Shown piece after piece: positions 34,193 through 43,044 of a stretch of 64,000 nt of DNA. The notes beneath the pieces are model-generated. The model was not told where the DNA came from and ran no database searches. It saw only the letters and a program-made list of their open reading frames with translations. The DNA comes from Bog-473 sp963834405. GTDB lineage: Bacteria > Actinomycetota > Acidimicrobiia > Acidimicrobiales > RAAP-2. The position numbers and the translations under genes are program-made. Every line of letters starts with the position of its first letter. Position 1 is the first letter of the stretch. Where the stretch lies: positions 868,001 through 932,000 of the forward strand of contig CAWIBX010000005.1 in NCBI GenBank assembly GCA_963834405.1. Reading direction: 5' to 3'.

Positions 34193-36223
34193 ATGCTGCA
34201 ATTCGTGATCGCCGGACTCGTTCTGGGCGGGATCTACGCGATCGCTGCCGCCGGCCTCGTCATCACGTACACCTCGTCGGGAATTCTGAATTTCGCTTTC
34301 GGTGCGATGGCGTTCTTCATCGCTCGCTTCTATTACTTCCTCCATACGCAACACGCGTGGTCGATTTGGTCGGCGGCCGTCGTGTCCATCCTCGTCGCGG
34401 GCCCCGCCATGGGCATTGTCCTCTACCTCGCGCTGTTCCGTTTTCTGCGTCTGTCGTCACCGCTCATAAAGGTCGTGGCCACCATCGGCCTCTCCGTGGC
34501 CCTCCCTGCACTGGCGACACGGCTGTTCAGCAACGTCACCATTCCCGCGGCGCCCGGTTTGGCCCCGGAACCTGTCGCCGTTTACCACTTCCTCGGCGTC
34601 CCGGTGACGCTCGACCAGGTCATCGTGTACGGCTGCGTGATCGCCACCGTGGTCGTCGGCGCCCTCGTCCTGCGTTTCACGGAAATCGGGCTCAAGGTCC
34701 GGGCCATGGTCGATTCGCCCGCGATGACCGATCTGTCCGGGACCAATCCCGATGCCATCTCTCTCGGCGTCTGGGCGGTGAGCACGTTGTTCGCCGGGCT
34801 GGTCGGTGTGCTCGCCGCCCCGATCAACGGGCTCGACATCGGCCACATGACCACTCTCATGGCCACGGCCTTCGCAGCCGTCATCGTCGCGAAGCTGCGC
34901 AACCTGCCGGTTGCGGTCGCCGTCGGGCTGCTCATGGGTGTGGCCACCTCGCTCTTTCAGCGCTACCTGCCGCCCAGCAGTCAATGGACGACCACGCTGA
35001 TTGACGCCGTCCCCTACATCGCCATCGCCCTCTTCCTCCTCTATGCCCTTGTGCGCGGCGGAGACATAGGAGAGAAGAGCGGGGTTGGTGGAGCGCTCGA
35101 CCGTGCCATCACCCCGCAAGGCGAGAGCCGACTGGCCGGGTCGACGAGCAGCATGGTCGAGAGCGCTTCGATGGGTTTCGTGGGCAAGAACGCGGGGCCT
35201 CTGTTGCTGATCGTGATCGTCGGCGTGCTGCCAGCCATCGTGTCGGGTTACTGGGTGGGCTTGTTCGCATTGGCCTTCTCCTACGCCGTCATCTTCTTGT
35301 CGTGGACGCTCGTCACGGGTGAGGGGGGGATGCTCTGGCTCTGCCAGATCACCTTTGCCGGGGTCGGGGCGATCACCGCCGCCGAGTTGGCGACGAACCA
35401 CGGATGGCCTGTGCTGGCGGCCGCGCTCATGGGTGGTCTCGTGGCGGCCGCCATGGGCGCCATCGTGGGCTTCCTGAGCATCCGCCTCGGTGATCTCTAC
35501 GTTGCCTTGGTGACCTTGACCTTCGGTCTCCTCATGGAGAACTTGGTCTTCACGCTGCCGACCTACACCAACCAGGGCCTCGGCCTCAACCTCAACCGGC
35601 CCGAGTTCGCCTCGTCCAACCTTTCGTTCGACTACCTCTGCCTCGGGGTCTTCGCGGTCTTCGCCCTCTTCATCGTGAACTTCCGGCGATCAACGACGGG
35701 ACTCGCTCTGAACGCGGCGCGCTGGAGCGAGGCAGGGGCACGAACGACGGGCATCAGCGTCGTGCAAATGAAGGTCATCGCCGGATCGATCGCGGCGTTG
35801 ATGGCCGGTGTCGGCGGTGCGTTGCTGGCCATGACACAGTCGCCCTTCATTCCGAGTCAAACCTTCGTCACGTTCCTCGGGCTGACTTGGCTCGCCGTGC
35901 TGGTCACGATCGGCGTGCGTTCGAACGCGGCGGCCCTTATCGCCGGCGTCACGTTCGTCTTCCCGGCCGCGCTGTTCCAGGCCTACCTCTCGAGCTGGAC
36001 CTGGACGACCGATACCCTGTCGATACTCTTCGGTCTCGGTGCCATCTCGGCCGCCAAGTACCCCGACGGTGCGCTGGCCGAGAACAGCAGACGGTTGCGG
36101 CAATTCATCCTGCATTTCCGTCCGGTCCCGACCCAGCTTGCAACGGATGACGACGCCTCGTACTTCGCCGGACCACCGAGCACCGCCGATGCCTCGCCCC
36201 GGGTTGCGGAGCACGTGTCGTGA
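34193..36223 (+). CDS. Fused LivH-LivM-type ABC permease
   Basis: 676 residues joining both inner-membrane subunits of a branched-chain-amino-acid-type transporter. Residues 1-290 are LivH-like (AGLVLGGIYAIAAAGLVITYTSSGILNFAFGAMAFF is the LivH signature); after a charged linker (GGDIGEKSGVGGAL...), residues 340-650 are LivM-like (FALAFSYAVIFLSWTLVTGEGGMLWLCQITFAGVGA). A single-chain permease is a common but less usual form. The next gene starts within its stop codon (GTGA). The substrate is probably the catabolic carboxylate, since the operator matches the pathway regulon. Confidence 0.87.
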   Translation: MLQFVIAGLVLGGIYAIAAAGLVITYTSSGILNFAFGAMAFFIARFYYFLHTQHAWSIWSAAVVSILVAGPAMGIVLYLALFRFLRLSSPLIKVVATIGLSVALPALATRLFSNVTIPAAPGLAPEPVAVYHFLGVPVTLDQVIVYGCVIATVVVGALVLRFTEIGLKVRAMVDSPAMTDLSGTNPDAISLGVWAVSTLFAGLVGVLAAPINGLDIGHMTTLMATAFAAVIVAKLRNLPVAVAVGLLMGVATSLFQRYLPPSSQWTTTLIDAVPYIAIALFLLYALVRGGDIGEKSGVGGALDRAITPQGESRLAGSTSSMVESASMGFVGKNAGPLLLIVIVGVLPAIVSGYWVGLFALAFSYAVIFLSWTLVTGEGGMLWLCQITFAGVGAITAAELATNHGWPVLAAALMGGLVAAAMGAIVGFLSIRLGDLYVALVTLTFGLLMENLVFTLPTYTNQGLGLNLNRPEFASSNLSFDYLCLGVFAVFALFIVNFRRSTTGLALNAARWSEAGARTTGISVVQMKVIAGSIAALMAGVGGALLAMTQSPFIPSQTFVTFLGLTWLAVLVTIGVRSNAAALIAGVTFVFPAALFQAYLSSWTWTTDTLSILFGLGAISAAKYPDGALAENSRRLRQFILHFRPVPTQLATDDDASYFAGPPSTADASPRVAEHVS

Positions 36224-37089
36224 CCGCCGCCGTGACGGACACCGAGAGCGACGGAACGCCGGCCGAGGACGCACCGGCGCTGGTCGCCACGGGGGTGACG
36301 GTGCGGTTCGGCGGCCTCATGGCGCTCTCCGACGTCTCCATGGAGGTGGCCCCCGGCTCCATCGCCGGCCTGGTCGGCCCCAACGGCGCGGGCAAGTCAA
36401 CGCTGCTCGGTGTCCTCTCGGGGCTGCAGCGCCCGAACGGTGGCAGCGTCTCGCTGCTGGGCGAGGACGTGACCCGTGCGTCTGCGCGCGCCCGGGCGCG
36501 GCGAGGACTGGCGCGCACGTTCCAACAGCCGGAGCTCTTTCTCGGCTTGACCGTGCGCGAGCACCTGGTGTTGGCCCACCGTGCCCGTGTGGCGCGCCAC
36601 CGTCTGTGGCGTGACATGTTCGACCCCCGCTCGCTCCTGCCCTCGCACGCCGAGAACGAGCGGTGCGACGGGCTCCTGGAGCGGTTGCGCCTCACCAGGG
36701 TGGCCAAGGCACCGGTGGCGGCGCTGCCGCTCGGGGTGGCGCGGCTGGTGGAAGTAGCGCGCGCGCTGGCCTGCGATCCCTCCGTCGTGCTGCTGGACGA
36801 GCCGCTCTCGGGTCTGGACATGAAGGCCTCGGAGAACCTGCTCGAGGTCTTCCGGACGATCGTCGACCAGGCCGATAACGGCCTTTCGCTCGTGATCGTC
36901 GAGCACGACGTGGCGGCCGTCCTGTCCTTGTCGGACGTCGTCGTCGTGCTCGACTTTGGGGAACGGATCGCCGCAGGCACGCCGGAGCAGATCAGGAACG
37001 ACCCGGCGGTGCAGACGGCGTATCTCGGCGACAGCGAACCGGTCGGCCGCACCACCATCGCCTCGCCATCCGGAAGCCGGCCCACGTGA
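36220..37089 (+). CDS. Liv-type ABC transporter ATPase (LivG-like)
   Basis: 289 residues, GTG start overlapping the permease stop. Walker A GPNGAGKST, signature-like AALPLGVARLVEVARAL (weak LSGGQ: PLGV), Walker B VVLLDEPLSGLD and VIVEHDVAAVLSLSD. TFQQPELFLGLTVREHLVL is typical of LivG. Powers uptake with the downstream LivF. Confidence 0.88.
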   Translation: MTAAVTDTESDGTPAEDAPALVATGVTVRFGGLMALSDVSMEVAPGSIAGLVGPNGAGKSTLLGVLSGLQRPNGGSVSLLGEDVTRASARARARRGLARTFQQPELFLGLTVREHLVLAHRARVARHRLWRDMFDPRSLLPSHAENERCDGLLERLRLTRVAKAPVAALPLGVARLVEVARALACDPSVVLLDEPLSGLDMKASENLLEVFRTIVDQADNGLSLVIVEHDVAAVLSLSDVVVVLDFGERIAAGTPEQIRNDPAVQTAYLGDSEPVGRTTIASPSGSRPT

Positions 37090-37835
37090 GCGAGCCGATC
37101 CTGGACGTCCGGGATCTCGACGTGCACTACGGGTCCTCGCAGGCGCTGTTCGACGTCTCCGTCAGGGTGCCGGCCGGTTCGGTGCTGGCGGTCCTCGGAG
37201 CGAACGGAGCGGGGAAGAGCACGCTCGCCCGGGTCGTCTCGGGCCTGGTGCGACCCACGGACGGACGGGTTTTCTTCGAGGGGCAGGACGTCACCGGCTT
37301 GCCCGCGCACCGCATCCGCAAGCTCGGCCTCACCTACATCCCGGAGGGGAGGGGGATCTTCCCCGGACTCACTGTGCAGGAGAACCTGCGCATGGCCGTG
37401 GCGCAGGAGCGGCGCCCCGACCGTCCGGCGGCGATCGATCGGGCCATCGCACACTTCCCGGTGCTGGGCGAGCGCAGGAGCCAGCGCGCCGGGAGCCTGT
37501 CCGGCGGGGAGCAGCAGATGCTGGCTCTGGCCCGGGCGCTGGCCGTCTCCCCCAAGCTGGTGATCGCCGACGAGATGTCCCTCGGGCTGGCCCCGCTCAT
37601 CGCCGAGTCGGTGTTCGAGGGCCTCGAACAGGCGCGGCGATCCGGCATCACCATTGTGCTCAGCGAGCAATTCGTGCACCGGGCTCTCTCCATGGCGGAC
37701 AGCTGCGTCATCCTGACCCGGGGCCGGGTGGGCTGGTCGGGCCCGGCGGCCGACGCCGGCCAGGAGATCCTCGACCGCTACCTCGGGGAGGCGGAGGGCG
37801 CGACCCCCGCCGTTGTTACGAACGGGTTACAGTAA
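37086..37835 (+). CDS. Liv-type ABC transporter ATPase (LivF-like)
   Basis: 249 residues, GTG start overlapping the previous stop. Walker A GANGAGKST, LSGGEQQMLALARAL signature, LVIADEMSLGLAP as Walker B, and YIPEGRGIFPGLTVQENL, the LivF hallmark. Partner of the upstream ATPase. Confidence 0.9.
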   Translation: MSEPILDVRDLDVHYGSSQALFDVSVRVPAGSVLAVLGANGAGKSTLARVVSGLVRPTDGRVFFEGQDVTGLPAHRIRKLGLTYIPEGRGIFPGLTVQENLRMAVAQERRPDRPAAIDRAIAHFPVLGERRSQRAGSLSGGEQQMLALARALAVSPKLVIADEMSLGLAPLIAESVFEGLEQARRSGITIVLSEQFVHRALSMADSCVILTRGRVGWSGPAADAGQEILDRYLGEAEGATPAVVTNGLQ

Positions 37836-37930
37836 GGCGCTGGCCCGGCTCGTACCGACCAGTCGTTACAGGCGGGGTACAACGTCCATGTGTGGGGTCC
37901 TGACCTGGACCCGGGGAGGCAGTTGTCGAA

Positions 37931-39202
37931 GTGCACCGACCGACGAAGAAGACAGCCATCGTGCGCACGTACCGGAGGCTCGCCCTCACCGTGACGGCCT
38001 TGGTGGCCGGCCTGCCGCTCGCCGTCCTGGCGACGTCGGCGGCTCCGGCGGCAGCGTCCCCGGCTCCCATCACCATCGCCTACGTCACCGACCTCACCGG
38101 TGAAGGCGGGTCGGAGAACGCGAGCTCGCCGGCCGGTTTCGAAGCGCGCCTCGACCTGCAGAACGCGCAGGGTGGCGTCCACGGGCACAAGCTCGTCCCG
38201 TTGGTGATCGACGACCAGACCAGCCCGTCGCAGATCGCGACGGCGGTGCAGGAGGCCGACTCCAAGGCGTTCGGCATCGTCTCGCAGAGCCCGCTGATGT
38301 TCCTGGCGGCCAAGTACCCGAACCAGGCGGGTGTTCCGGTGACCGGGACGTACGACGACGGCCCCGAGTGGGGCACGAAGCCGTACACCAACATGTTCGC
38401 CTCCGACGAGGGGAGCCTGAACCCCAAGTACCCGGTCAACACCCAGATCGGCGACTTCCTCAAGGCGCACGGCGGCACGGTCCTGGGCTCCTACGGCTAC
38501 GGGATTTCGCCTTCCTCCTCCCGGGCAGCCATCGCCACCGGGGACTCCTTCAAGGACGCGGGTGGCAAGATCGGCGTCGTCGACACCTCCATCCCCTTCG
38601 GGAGCGTCGCCTTCAGCAGCATCGCGCTCGCGGCCAAGCAGGCCGGGATCAACGCCATGGTGCCGGCGATGGACGCCAACTCGAACTACGCGCTGGCTCA
38701 GGCTTTGGCGCAGGCCGGGGTCAAGCTCAAGGCCACCCTGTACGCCACCGGCTACGAACCCGACGTGATCAACTCGCCGGTCTGGAGCACCCTGCAGGGT
38801 GCCTACTTCTTCTCGCCCTTCCGGCCCTGGTCCCTGCCGAACGCCGGCACCCAGCAGATGCAGGCCGCCATGAAGAAGTATGCGCACTTCACCAACAGCC
38901 AGTTCCCGACGTTCGGCCAGTACGAGGCCTGGGCCGGGGCAGACCTCATGATCAAAGGCCTGGAGCTGGCCGGCTCCAACCCGACGCAGGCCGCGGTCAT
39001 AAAGGACCTCCGGAACCTGAAGTCATACAACGTCAACGGCCTGCTGCCCGAGACGATCAACTACTCGACCATCTTCGGGCACGACCTCTCCAAGACGTGC
39101 GCTTGGGTGATGCAGGCGCACAAGAGCGGGTTCACGGCGATCTCGCCGAACCCGGTGTGCGGGACCGACGTGCCCAACACGTCGACGGCAAGCGCCGGCT
39201 AG
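37931..39202 (+). CDS. Substrate-binding protein of the fused-permease Liv transporter
   Basis: 423 residues, GTG start after GGGGAGG. A long signal peptide (about 42 residues, ending APAAA-SP) has no lipobox Cys. Mature domain: PITIAYVTDLTGEGGSENASS, DLQNAQGGVHGHKL and LVIDDQTSPSQ, a Peripla_BP_6 pattern. Two Cys near the C-terminus (KTCAWVM, NPVCGTD) could form a disulphide. It lies 95 nt after livF and ends at a strong hairpin. Confidence 0.86.
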   Translation: MHRPTKKTAIVRTYRRLALTVTALVAGLPLAVLATSAAPAAASPAPITIAYVTDLTGEGGSENASSPAGFEARLDLQNAQGGVHGHKLVPLVIDDQTSPSQIATAVQEADSKAFGIVSQSPLMFLAAKYPNQAGVPVTGTYDDGPEWGTKPYTNMFASDEGSLNPKYPVNTQIGDFLKAHGGTVLGSYGYGISPSSSRAAIATGDSFKDAGGKIGVVDTSIPFGSVAFSSIALAAKQAGINAMVPAMDANSNYALAQALAQAGVKLKATLYATGYEPDVINSPVWSTLQGAYFFSPFRPWSLPNAGTQQMQAAMKKYAHFTNSQFPTFGQYEAWAGADLMIKGLELAGSNPTQAAVIKDLRNLKSYNVNGLLPETINYSTIFGHDLSKTCAWVMQAHKSGFTAISPNPVCGTDVPNTSTASAG

Positions 39203-39242
39203 CCAGAGCACGTTCGCAGAACACTCGCAGCGGTCGAAAGAG

Positions 39243-39271
39243 GGTCCGCCGGCGCCTGGCGCCGGCGGACC
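39243..39271. terminator. Strong bidirectional hairpin
   Basis: Arms GGTCCGCCGGCGCC and GGCGCCGGCGGACC pair perfectly over 14 bp around a single T. It stands between the convergent binding-protein and enoyl-CoA hydratase genes. No U-tract, as is usual for actinomycete terminators. Confidence 0.8.
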
Positions 39272-39306
39272 GTCGCGTACGGGCGAGGTTGGTCAGCCGG
39301 CCGCGC

Positions 39307-40140
39307 TCAACGCAGCCGCCACTCGATCCGCTTTTGCTGGAACCTGGCCTGGCCCTCGGCGATGTCGTCGTACTGGGTGCCCAGCGCGACGAAGCTCGAG
39401 ACGTGCGCCAGCGCCTCGCGCCGGGCCAGCTCGTGGGCCATCCAGATGGCCCGGACAGTCCCCTGCACGGCGTGCACCGGGGCGGAGGCGATGGCCCGCG
39501 CCACCCACAGGGTCCGTTCCATCAGCTCGTCCAGCGGGACGACCTCGGACACCAGCCCGAGCTGATGCGCCCGGCTGGCCGACATGCGCTCGTGCGCCCC
39601 GAGCAGCGCCACGCGCAGCGTCTCACCCAGGGGCACCTTCTGCAGCAGGTGGAGGGACTCGAAGCCGGCCACCATCCCGTACGTGACGTGCGGGTCGAAG
39701 AAGGTGGCGTGCTCCGCTGCGATGATGATGTCCGACTCGCCGAGCAGGTAGAACGCCCCACCACAGGCCATGCCGTTGACGGCGGCCACGACGGGCTTCC
39801 ACATGTCGTTCTGCTTCGGGTTGATGAAGGCGCCGGGGTCGTTGTACATGAAGGGCGTATTGAGGTGGCCGGCCAGGTCGGGGTCCGTCTTCTGCTTGTG
39901 GACGAGATAGTCCTCCTCGATCAACTTCATGCGGTCGATCCCAGCGCAGAAGGCCTTGTCGCCGGCACCGGTGAGGACGACGACACGGACGTCGTCGTGC
40001 CAGCGCAAGTCCGTCCACAGCCGTTTCAGCTCCCGCTCCATCCGCAGGTCGAACGAGTTGTGGACGTCGGGGCGGTTGAGGGTGACGGTGGCGACGCCCT
40101 CGTCCTCTTCGTACAGGAGCGTCTCGAAAGATGTGTCCAA
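39307..40140 (-). CDS. Enoyl-CoA hydratase/isomerase family protein
   Basis: 277 residues from TTG 40140, chosen because AAGGGGGC is well placed; GTG 40194 would add a Gly/Pro-rich stretch of non-coding appearance. Crotonase motifs: TLNRPDVHNSFDLRMERELKRL, KAFCAGIDRMKLIEED (oxyanion) and VVAAVNGMACGGAFYLLGESDIIIAAEHATFFDPH. Role in hydration or isomerisation is not resolved. Confidence 0.8.
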   Translation of the reverse strand: MDTSFETLLYEEDEGVATVTLNRPDVHNSFDLRMERELKRLWTDLRWHDDVRVVVLTGAGDKAFCAGIDRMKLIEEDYLVHKQKTDPDLAGHLNTPFMYNDPGAFINPKQNDMWKPVVAAVNGMACGGAFYLLGESDIIIAAEHATFFDPHVTYGMVAGFESLHLLQKVPLGETLRVALLGAHERMSASRAHQLGLVSEVVPLDELMERTLWVARAIASAPVHAVQGTVRAIWMAHELARREALAHVSSFVALGTQYDDIAEGQARFQQKRIEWRLR

Positions 40141-40228
40141 CCGACTGCCCCCTTCGGCGGCCGGACCGGGAGCCGGCCCGATCCGGCGGCTCACACTAGC
40201 GGCCGCTGACTTTGCGCCTCCGGTGGCT

Positions 40229-40909
40229 TCAGCCGGCGCCCGGCAGGTCGTCGAAGACCTCGACGCGCTTCTCGTCGAAGCTGAGGAGCTGCCGCAGGGG
40301 GAGTGACTCGGGCAACGGGTCCTCGTAACTCCAGGCGACGTCGGCCAGTACCTCGTCCCCGTTCCGCGCCGACCAGTAGGTCGCCGTTCCCTTGTAGGGG
40401 CAGTAGGTCTGCGTGGTGCTGGTCTCGAGCACGTCGGAGCGGACGAATTGGCGGTCGACGTAGAGGCGGGGTTCCAGCGCGGTCTCGTACACGGCCAGGG
40501 TCTCGTCCGTGTCGACGAGGGTCATGCCCGCGGCCTCCACGCGCAGGCGGCGGCGCGAGCGCAGGCAGTCGACGCGGTGGTACGGGTTGCGCGGGTGCCC
40601 GAACACCTCCTCGTCCTCTTCGAACCACGCGTCGGCCGCGTCCCAGGGGACGACGACGTAACCCGGCACGTCGGGCTCTGCCTCCGAGGCCAATCCGTCC
40701 ACGTCGCTGGCGGGAAAGGCGTAGGTCGGCGGGTTGCCGGCGCGGTGCACCAGCAGCACCCGCTCGCTGTCGATCACCGTGCGCCCCGCCTTCCGGGCAC
40801 GGACGCGGCGGCGGAAGGGCTCCAGGTAGGCGACGGCCGCCGGCATGGGCGCGGTGAACCGCCCCGCCGGTCGGGCGCTCAGGGGGCCCTTGCCGGTCGT
40901 GAGGCTCAC
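40229..40909 (-). CDS. DUF427 domain protein (two repeats)
   Basis: 226 residues with two DUF427 units; the second has TLAVYETALEPRLYVDRQFV and TYCPYKGTATYWSARNGDEVLADVAWSYEDPLPES, the family hallmark. Function is not established. The GTG start overlaps the stop of the upstream thioesterase fusion (GTGA), and that protein carries a further DUF427-like region, so the two probably act together. Confidence 0.8.
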   Translation of the reverse strand: MSLTTGKGPLSARPAGRFTAPMPAAVAYLEPFRRRVRARKAGRTVIDSERVLLVHRAGNPPTYAFPASDVDGLASEAEPDVPGYVVVPWDAADAWFEEDEEVFGHPRNPYHRVDCLRSRRRLRVEAAGMTLVDTDETLAVYETALEPRLYVDRQFVRSDVLETSTTQTYCPYKGTATYWSARNGDEVLADVAWSYEDPLPESLPLRQLLSFDEKRVEVFDDLPGAG

Positions 40910-42072
40910 AGCGCGGTCCGCTCGTCCCGGGGTCCGTCCCCCGAGGGGAAGGGTCTCACCATTGCGTCCACCGTAAAGGAGGCGAGCAGCGCGCCGTCCT
41001 CGGCGTGCACCCGGCACTGCGCGTGCGTCATGCCGTCACCGGCGAAGGTCGAGTGGTGGTGGTACAGCATCCACTCGTCGGCGCGCACCTCGCGATGGAA
41101 GGAGATGTTGATGGCGTTGATCCCCATGGAGAGCGTGCGGTGCGCCGCCTCCTGGCCGATGCCTTCGTGGGGGCGGAGGGCGGTGGCGATGGGCATGTGC
41201 CCGGTGAACTGCGCCAGCAGCCCCGCGTGCAGGGCCGGGTCGTCGGGCAGGTCCCGAAAGCGCACCCAGCAGTCGATGACCGGCGGGCCGGCGGTCGCAG
41301 CCGGATCGTCGGTGTACGCGTCGGCGGCCACGCGCAGGTCGCGTCCGGTCACGCCCATGTCGTGGGACGGGCACTCGGCAGGCGCCGGCACGTCCGGTGC
41401 CTCCGTCGCGTGGGAGACCACGGCCGGCGCCGTGGCGTCGAGGAGCAGGGTCCCGGCCGCGCGGAGACGCCCGTCCTGGAGGACCTGAACGCCCAGCGCG
41501 GCGAACGTCCTTCCCGTGCTGAGCGTTTCCAGTTGGATGCGCAGTGGGGCCCGCGCGTCGGCGCCGCGTAGGAAGAACATGGTGGCCGACACCACGCGGC
41601 GGCCGGGGACGAGGCGGCGGGCGGCGACCACCGCCTGCCCGAGCATTTGACTTCCCTCGACGACGGGCCGGCGCCCGTCGCTGTACGCCACGCTCACGAA
41701 GCAGTTCTCGCCGTCGGGACGGACGTCCATCATGTCGACCAGGTGGGACGTGTCGCCCCAGGTCGGGAACCGCTTGACGCTGAAGTCCTGCTCGTCGTCG
41801 GGGTCTTCGTCGAGCACCTCGACGCGAACGCGATCGGTGTCGAAGGCGGCGTGGCCGCGCAGAGCCGGGAAGGAGTCGGCCCGGTCGGCCGGCCCCGACA
41901 GCACGCTCTCGTCGGCGATCCGGGCCCGGTTGATGGCCGACTCGGGAAACCAGAGCGTCGCCGGCTCGCCGTCCCGCTCCAGGCACAGGCAGGAATCGGA
42001 CTCGGCCACCACTTCCTCGCCCCACCAGGCGCGCGCCCGGTAAGGATAGGGCTGCAGCCGCACCGGATTCAC
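40906..42072 (-). CDS. DUF427-like / TesB-type thioesterase fusion
   Basis: 388 residues, GTG start. Residues 1-90 resemble DUF427 (YPYRARAWWGEEVVAESDSCLCLE, LWFPESAI). Residues about 105-375 form a TesB-like double hotdog: SQMLGQAVVAARRLVPGRRVVSATMFFLRGADARAPLRIQLE and TGHMPIATALRPHEGIGQEAAHRTLS with FHREVRADEWMLYHHHSTFAGDGMTHAQC. It likely hydrolyses an acyl-CoA; the N-terminal part may control substrate access or partner binding. Overlaps the downstream DUF427 gene. Confidence 0.78.
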   Translation of the reverse strand: MNPVRLQPYPYRARAWWGEEVVAESDSCLCLERDGEPATLWFPESAINRARIADESVLSGPADRADSFPALRGHAAFDTDRVRVEVLDEDPDDEQDFSVKRFPTWGDTSHLVDMMDVRPDGENCFVSVAYSDGRRPVVEGSQMLGQAVVAARRLVPGRRVVSATMFFLRGADARAPLRIQLETLSTGRTFAALGVQVLQDGRLRAAGTLLLDATAPAVVSHATEAPDVPAPAECPSHDMGVTGRDLRVAADAYTDDPAATAGPPVIDCWVRFRDLPDDPALHAGLLAQFTGHMPIATALRPHEGIGQEAAHRTLSMGINAINISFHREVRADEWMLYHHHSTFAGDGMTHAQCRVHAEDGALLASFTVDAMVRPFPSGDGPRDERTAL

Positions 42073-42082
42073 GGCTGCCGGT

Positions 42083-42868
42083 TCACAAGAGCTCGAGCGA
42101 GGGTGGAGGGGGTGCGCCGGGCACCGTGCGCGGCGCGACGGTCACCGAGTGCAGGCTGAGGCTCTCGCCGTGGCGGATGAGCGAGTCGATCACGGTGACG
42201 AGCTCCTCTGCCGCAATGAGCGAATCAGCCAGGTATTTGCGCTCCGCCCACTTCGTCCCGAACTCCACGGCCCGGTCGGGATCCCAGTCGTTGGCGAATC
42301 CGGTCATGGAGTCACCCTCGCCCCCCGCGCAGTCCCCCACGATGACGCGGGTGAACCCGACGGACGGATGCTCGGCCCGCCAGGCCTCCACCAACTTGTC
42401 CAGCGCCGCCTTGCTGACGGCGTAAGCGCCCAGACCCGGCCACGGCGGCGTGAGCGAAGCGCTCACGGACGAGAGGTACAGGGCGACACCGTTGGACTCG
42501 GTGAGATAGGGCAGGGCGGCGGCGGTCGCCAGGGCGGCGCCGATGACGTTGGTGTCGAAGACGCGCCGCCAGGTGTCCGCGTCGGTGTCCACGAGACTGG
42601 ACAGCGGGCCGATGGCGGGCGTGTAGACGAGGGCGTCGATGCCGCCCAGCCGGGCGGCCGCGTCTTCGATCGCCGTCCGGCACGACTCGGTGCTGGTGAC
42701 GTCGCAGGCCAGCGCGACCGAACCCGGGCCGGCCTCCTTGGCGGCGGCTTCGAGCCGGTCGACCCGCCGCGCCAACAGGGCGGTCTGGGCACCCCGCTGG
42801 GTCAGTCCGACCCCGATGCAGCGGCCCAACCCGCTTGAAGCGCCGACGACGACGGTCCGCAGTTCCAC
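42083..42868 (-). CDS. Short-chain dehydrogenase/reductase
   Basis: 261 residues: VVVGASSGLGRCIGVGL (Rossmann), CDVTSTESCRTAIE, LSSVSASLTPPWPGLGAYAVSKAALD with catalytic Ser, Tyr and Lys. It may be the first gene of the minus-strand unit running into the thioesterase fusion and DUF427 genes (10-nt gap). Substrate unknown. Confidence 0.82.
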   Translation of the reverse strand: MELRTVVVGASSGLGRCIGVGLTQRGAQTALLARRVDRLEAAAKEAGPGSVALACDVTSTESCRTAIEDAAARLGGIDALVYTPAIGPLSSLVDTDADTWRRVFDTNVIGAALATAAALPYLTESNGVALYLSSVSASLTPPWPGLGAYAVSKAALDKLVEAWRAEHPSVGFTRVIVGDCAGGEGDSMTGFANDWDPDRAVEFGTKWAERKYLADSLIAAEELVTVIDSLIRHGESLSLHSVTVAPRTVPGAPPPPSLELL

Positions 42869-42995
42869 GATGCCCCCTTGTAGGTCCGATGGCGATGGTA
42901 AACGGCGCCGGCCCGCCCGCGGACGCCCGGCGTGCCTCCGTGTCGCCGCAGGTCACCCGGCAGCCCCGCTCCGGAGTGGGTATTCTCCCATAGTA

Positions 42996-43008
42996 AGAAT
43001 GTGGTTCT
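42996..43008. promoter_or_regulatory. Dyad AGAAT-GTG-GTTCT upstream of P450
   Basis: Inverted repeat in the gap between the divergent SDR and P450 genes, within an AT-rich patch. Its outer bases resemble those of the palindrome at 13792-13810 (AGAATATGATTCT), so the same TetR-type protein might bind both. Confidence 0.4.
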
Positions 43009-43044
43009 CAACCCGGGGAGCCACCGGCCGGACGAGAGGGAGCC

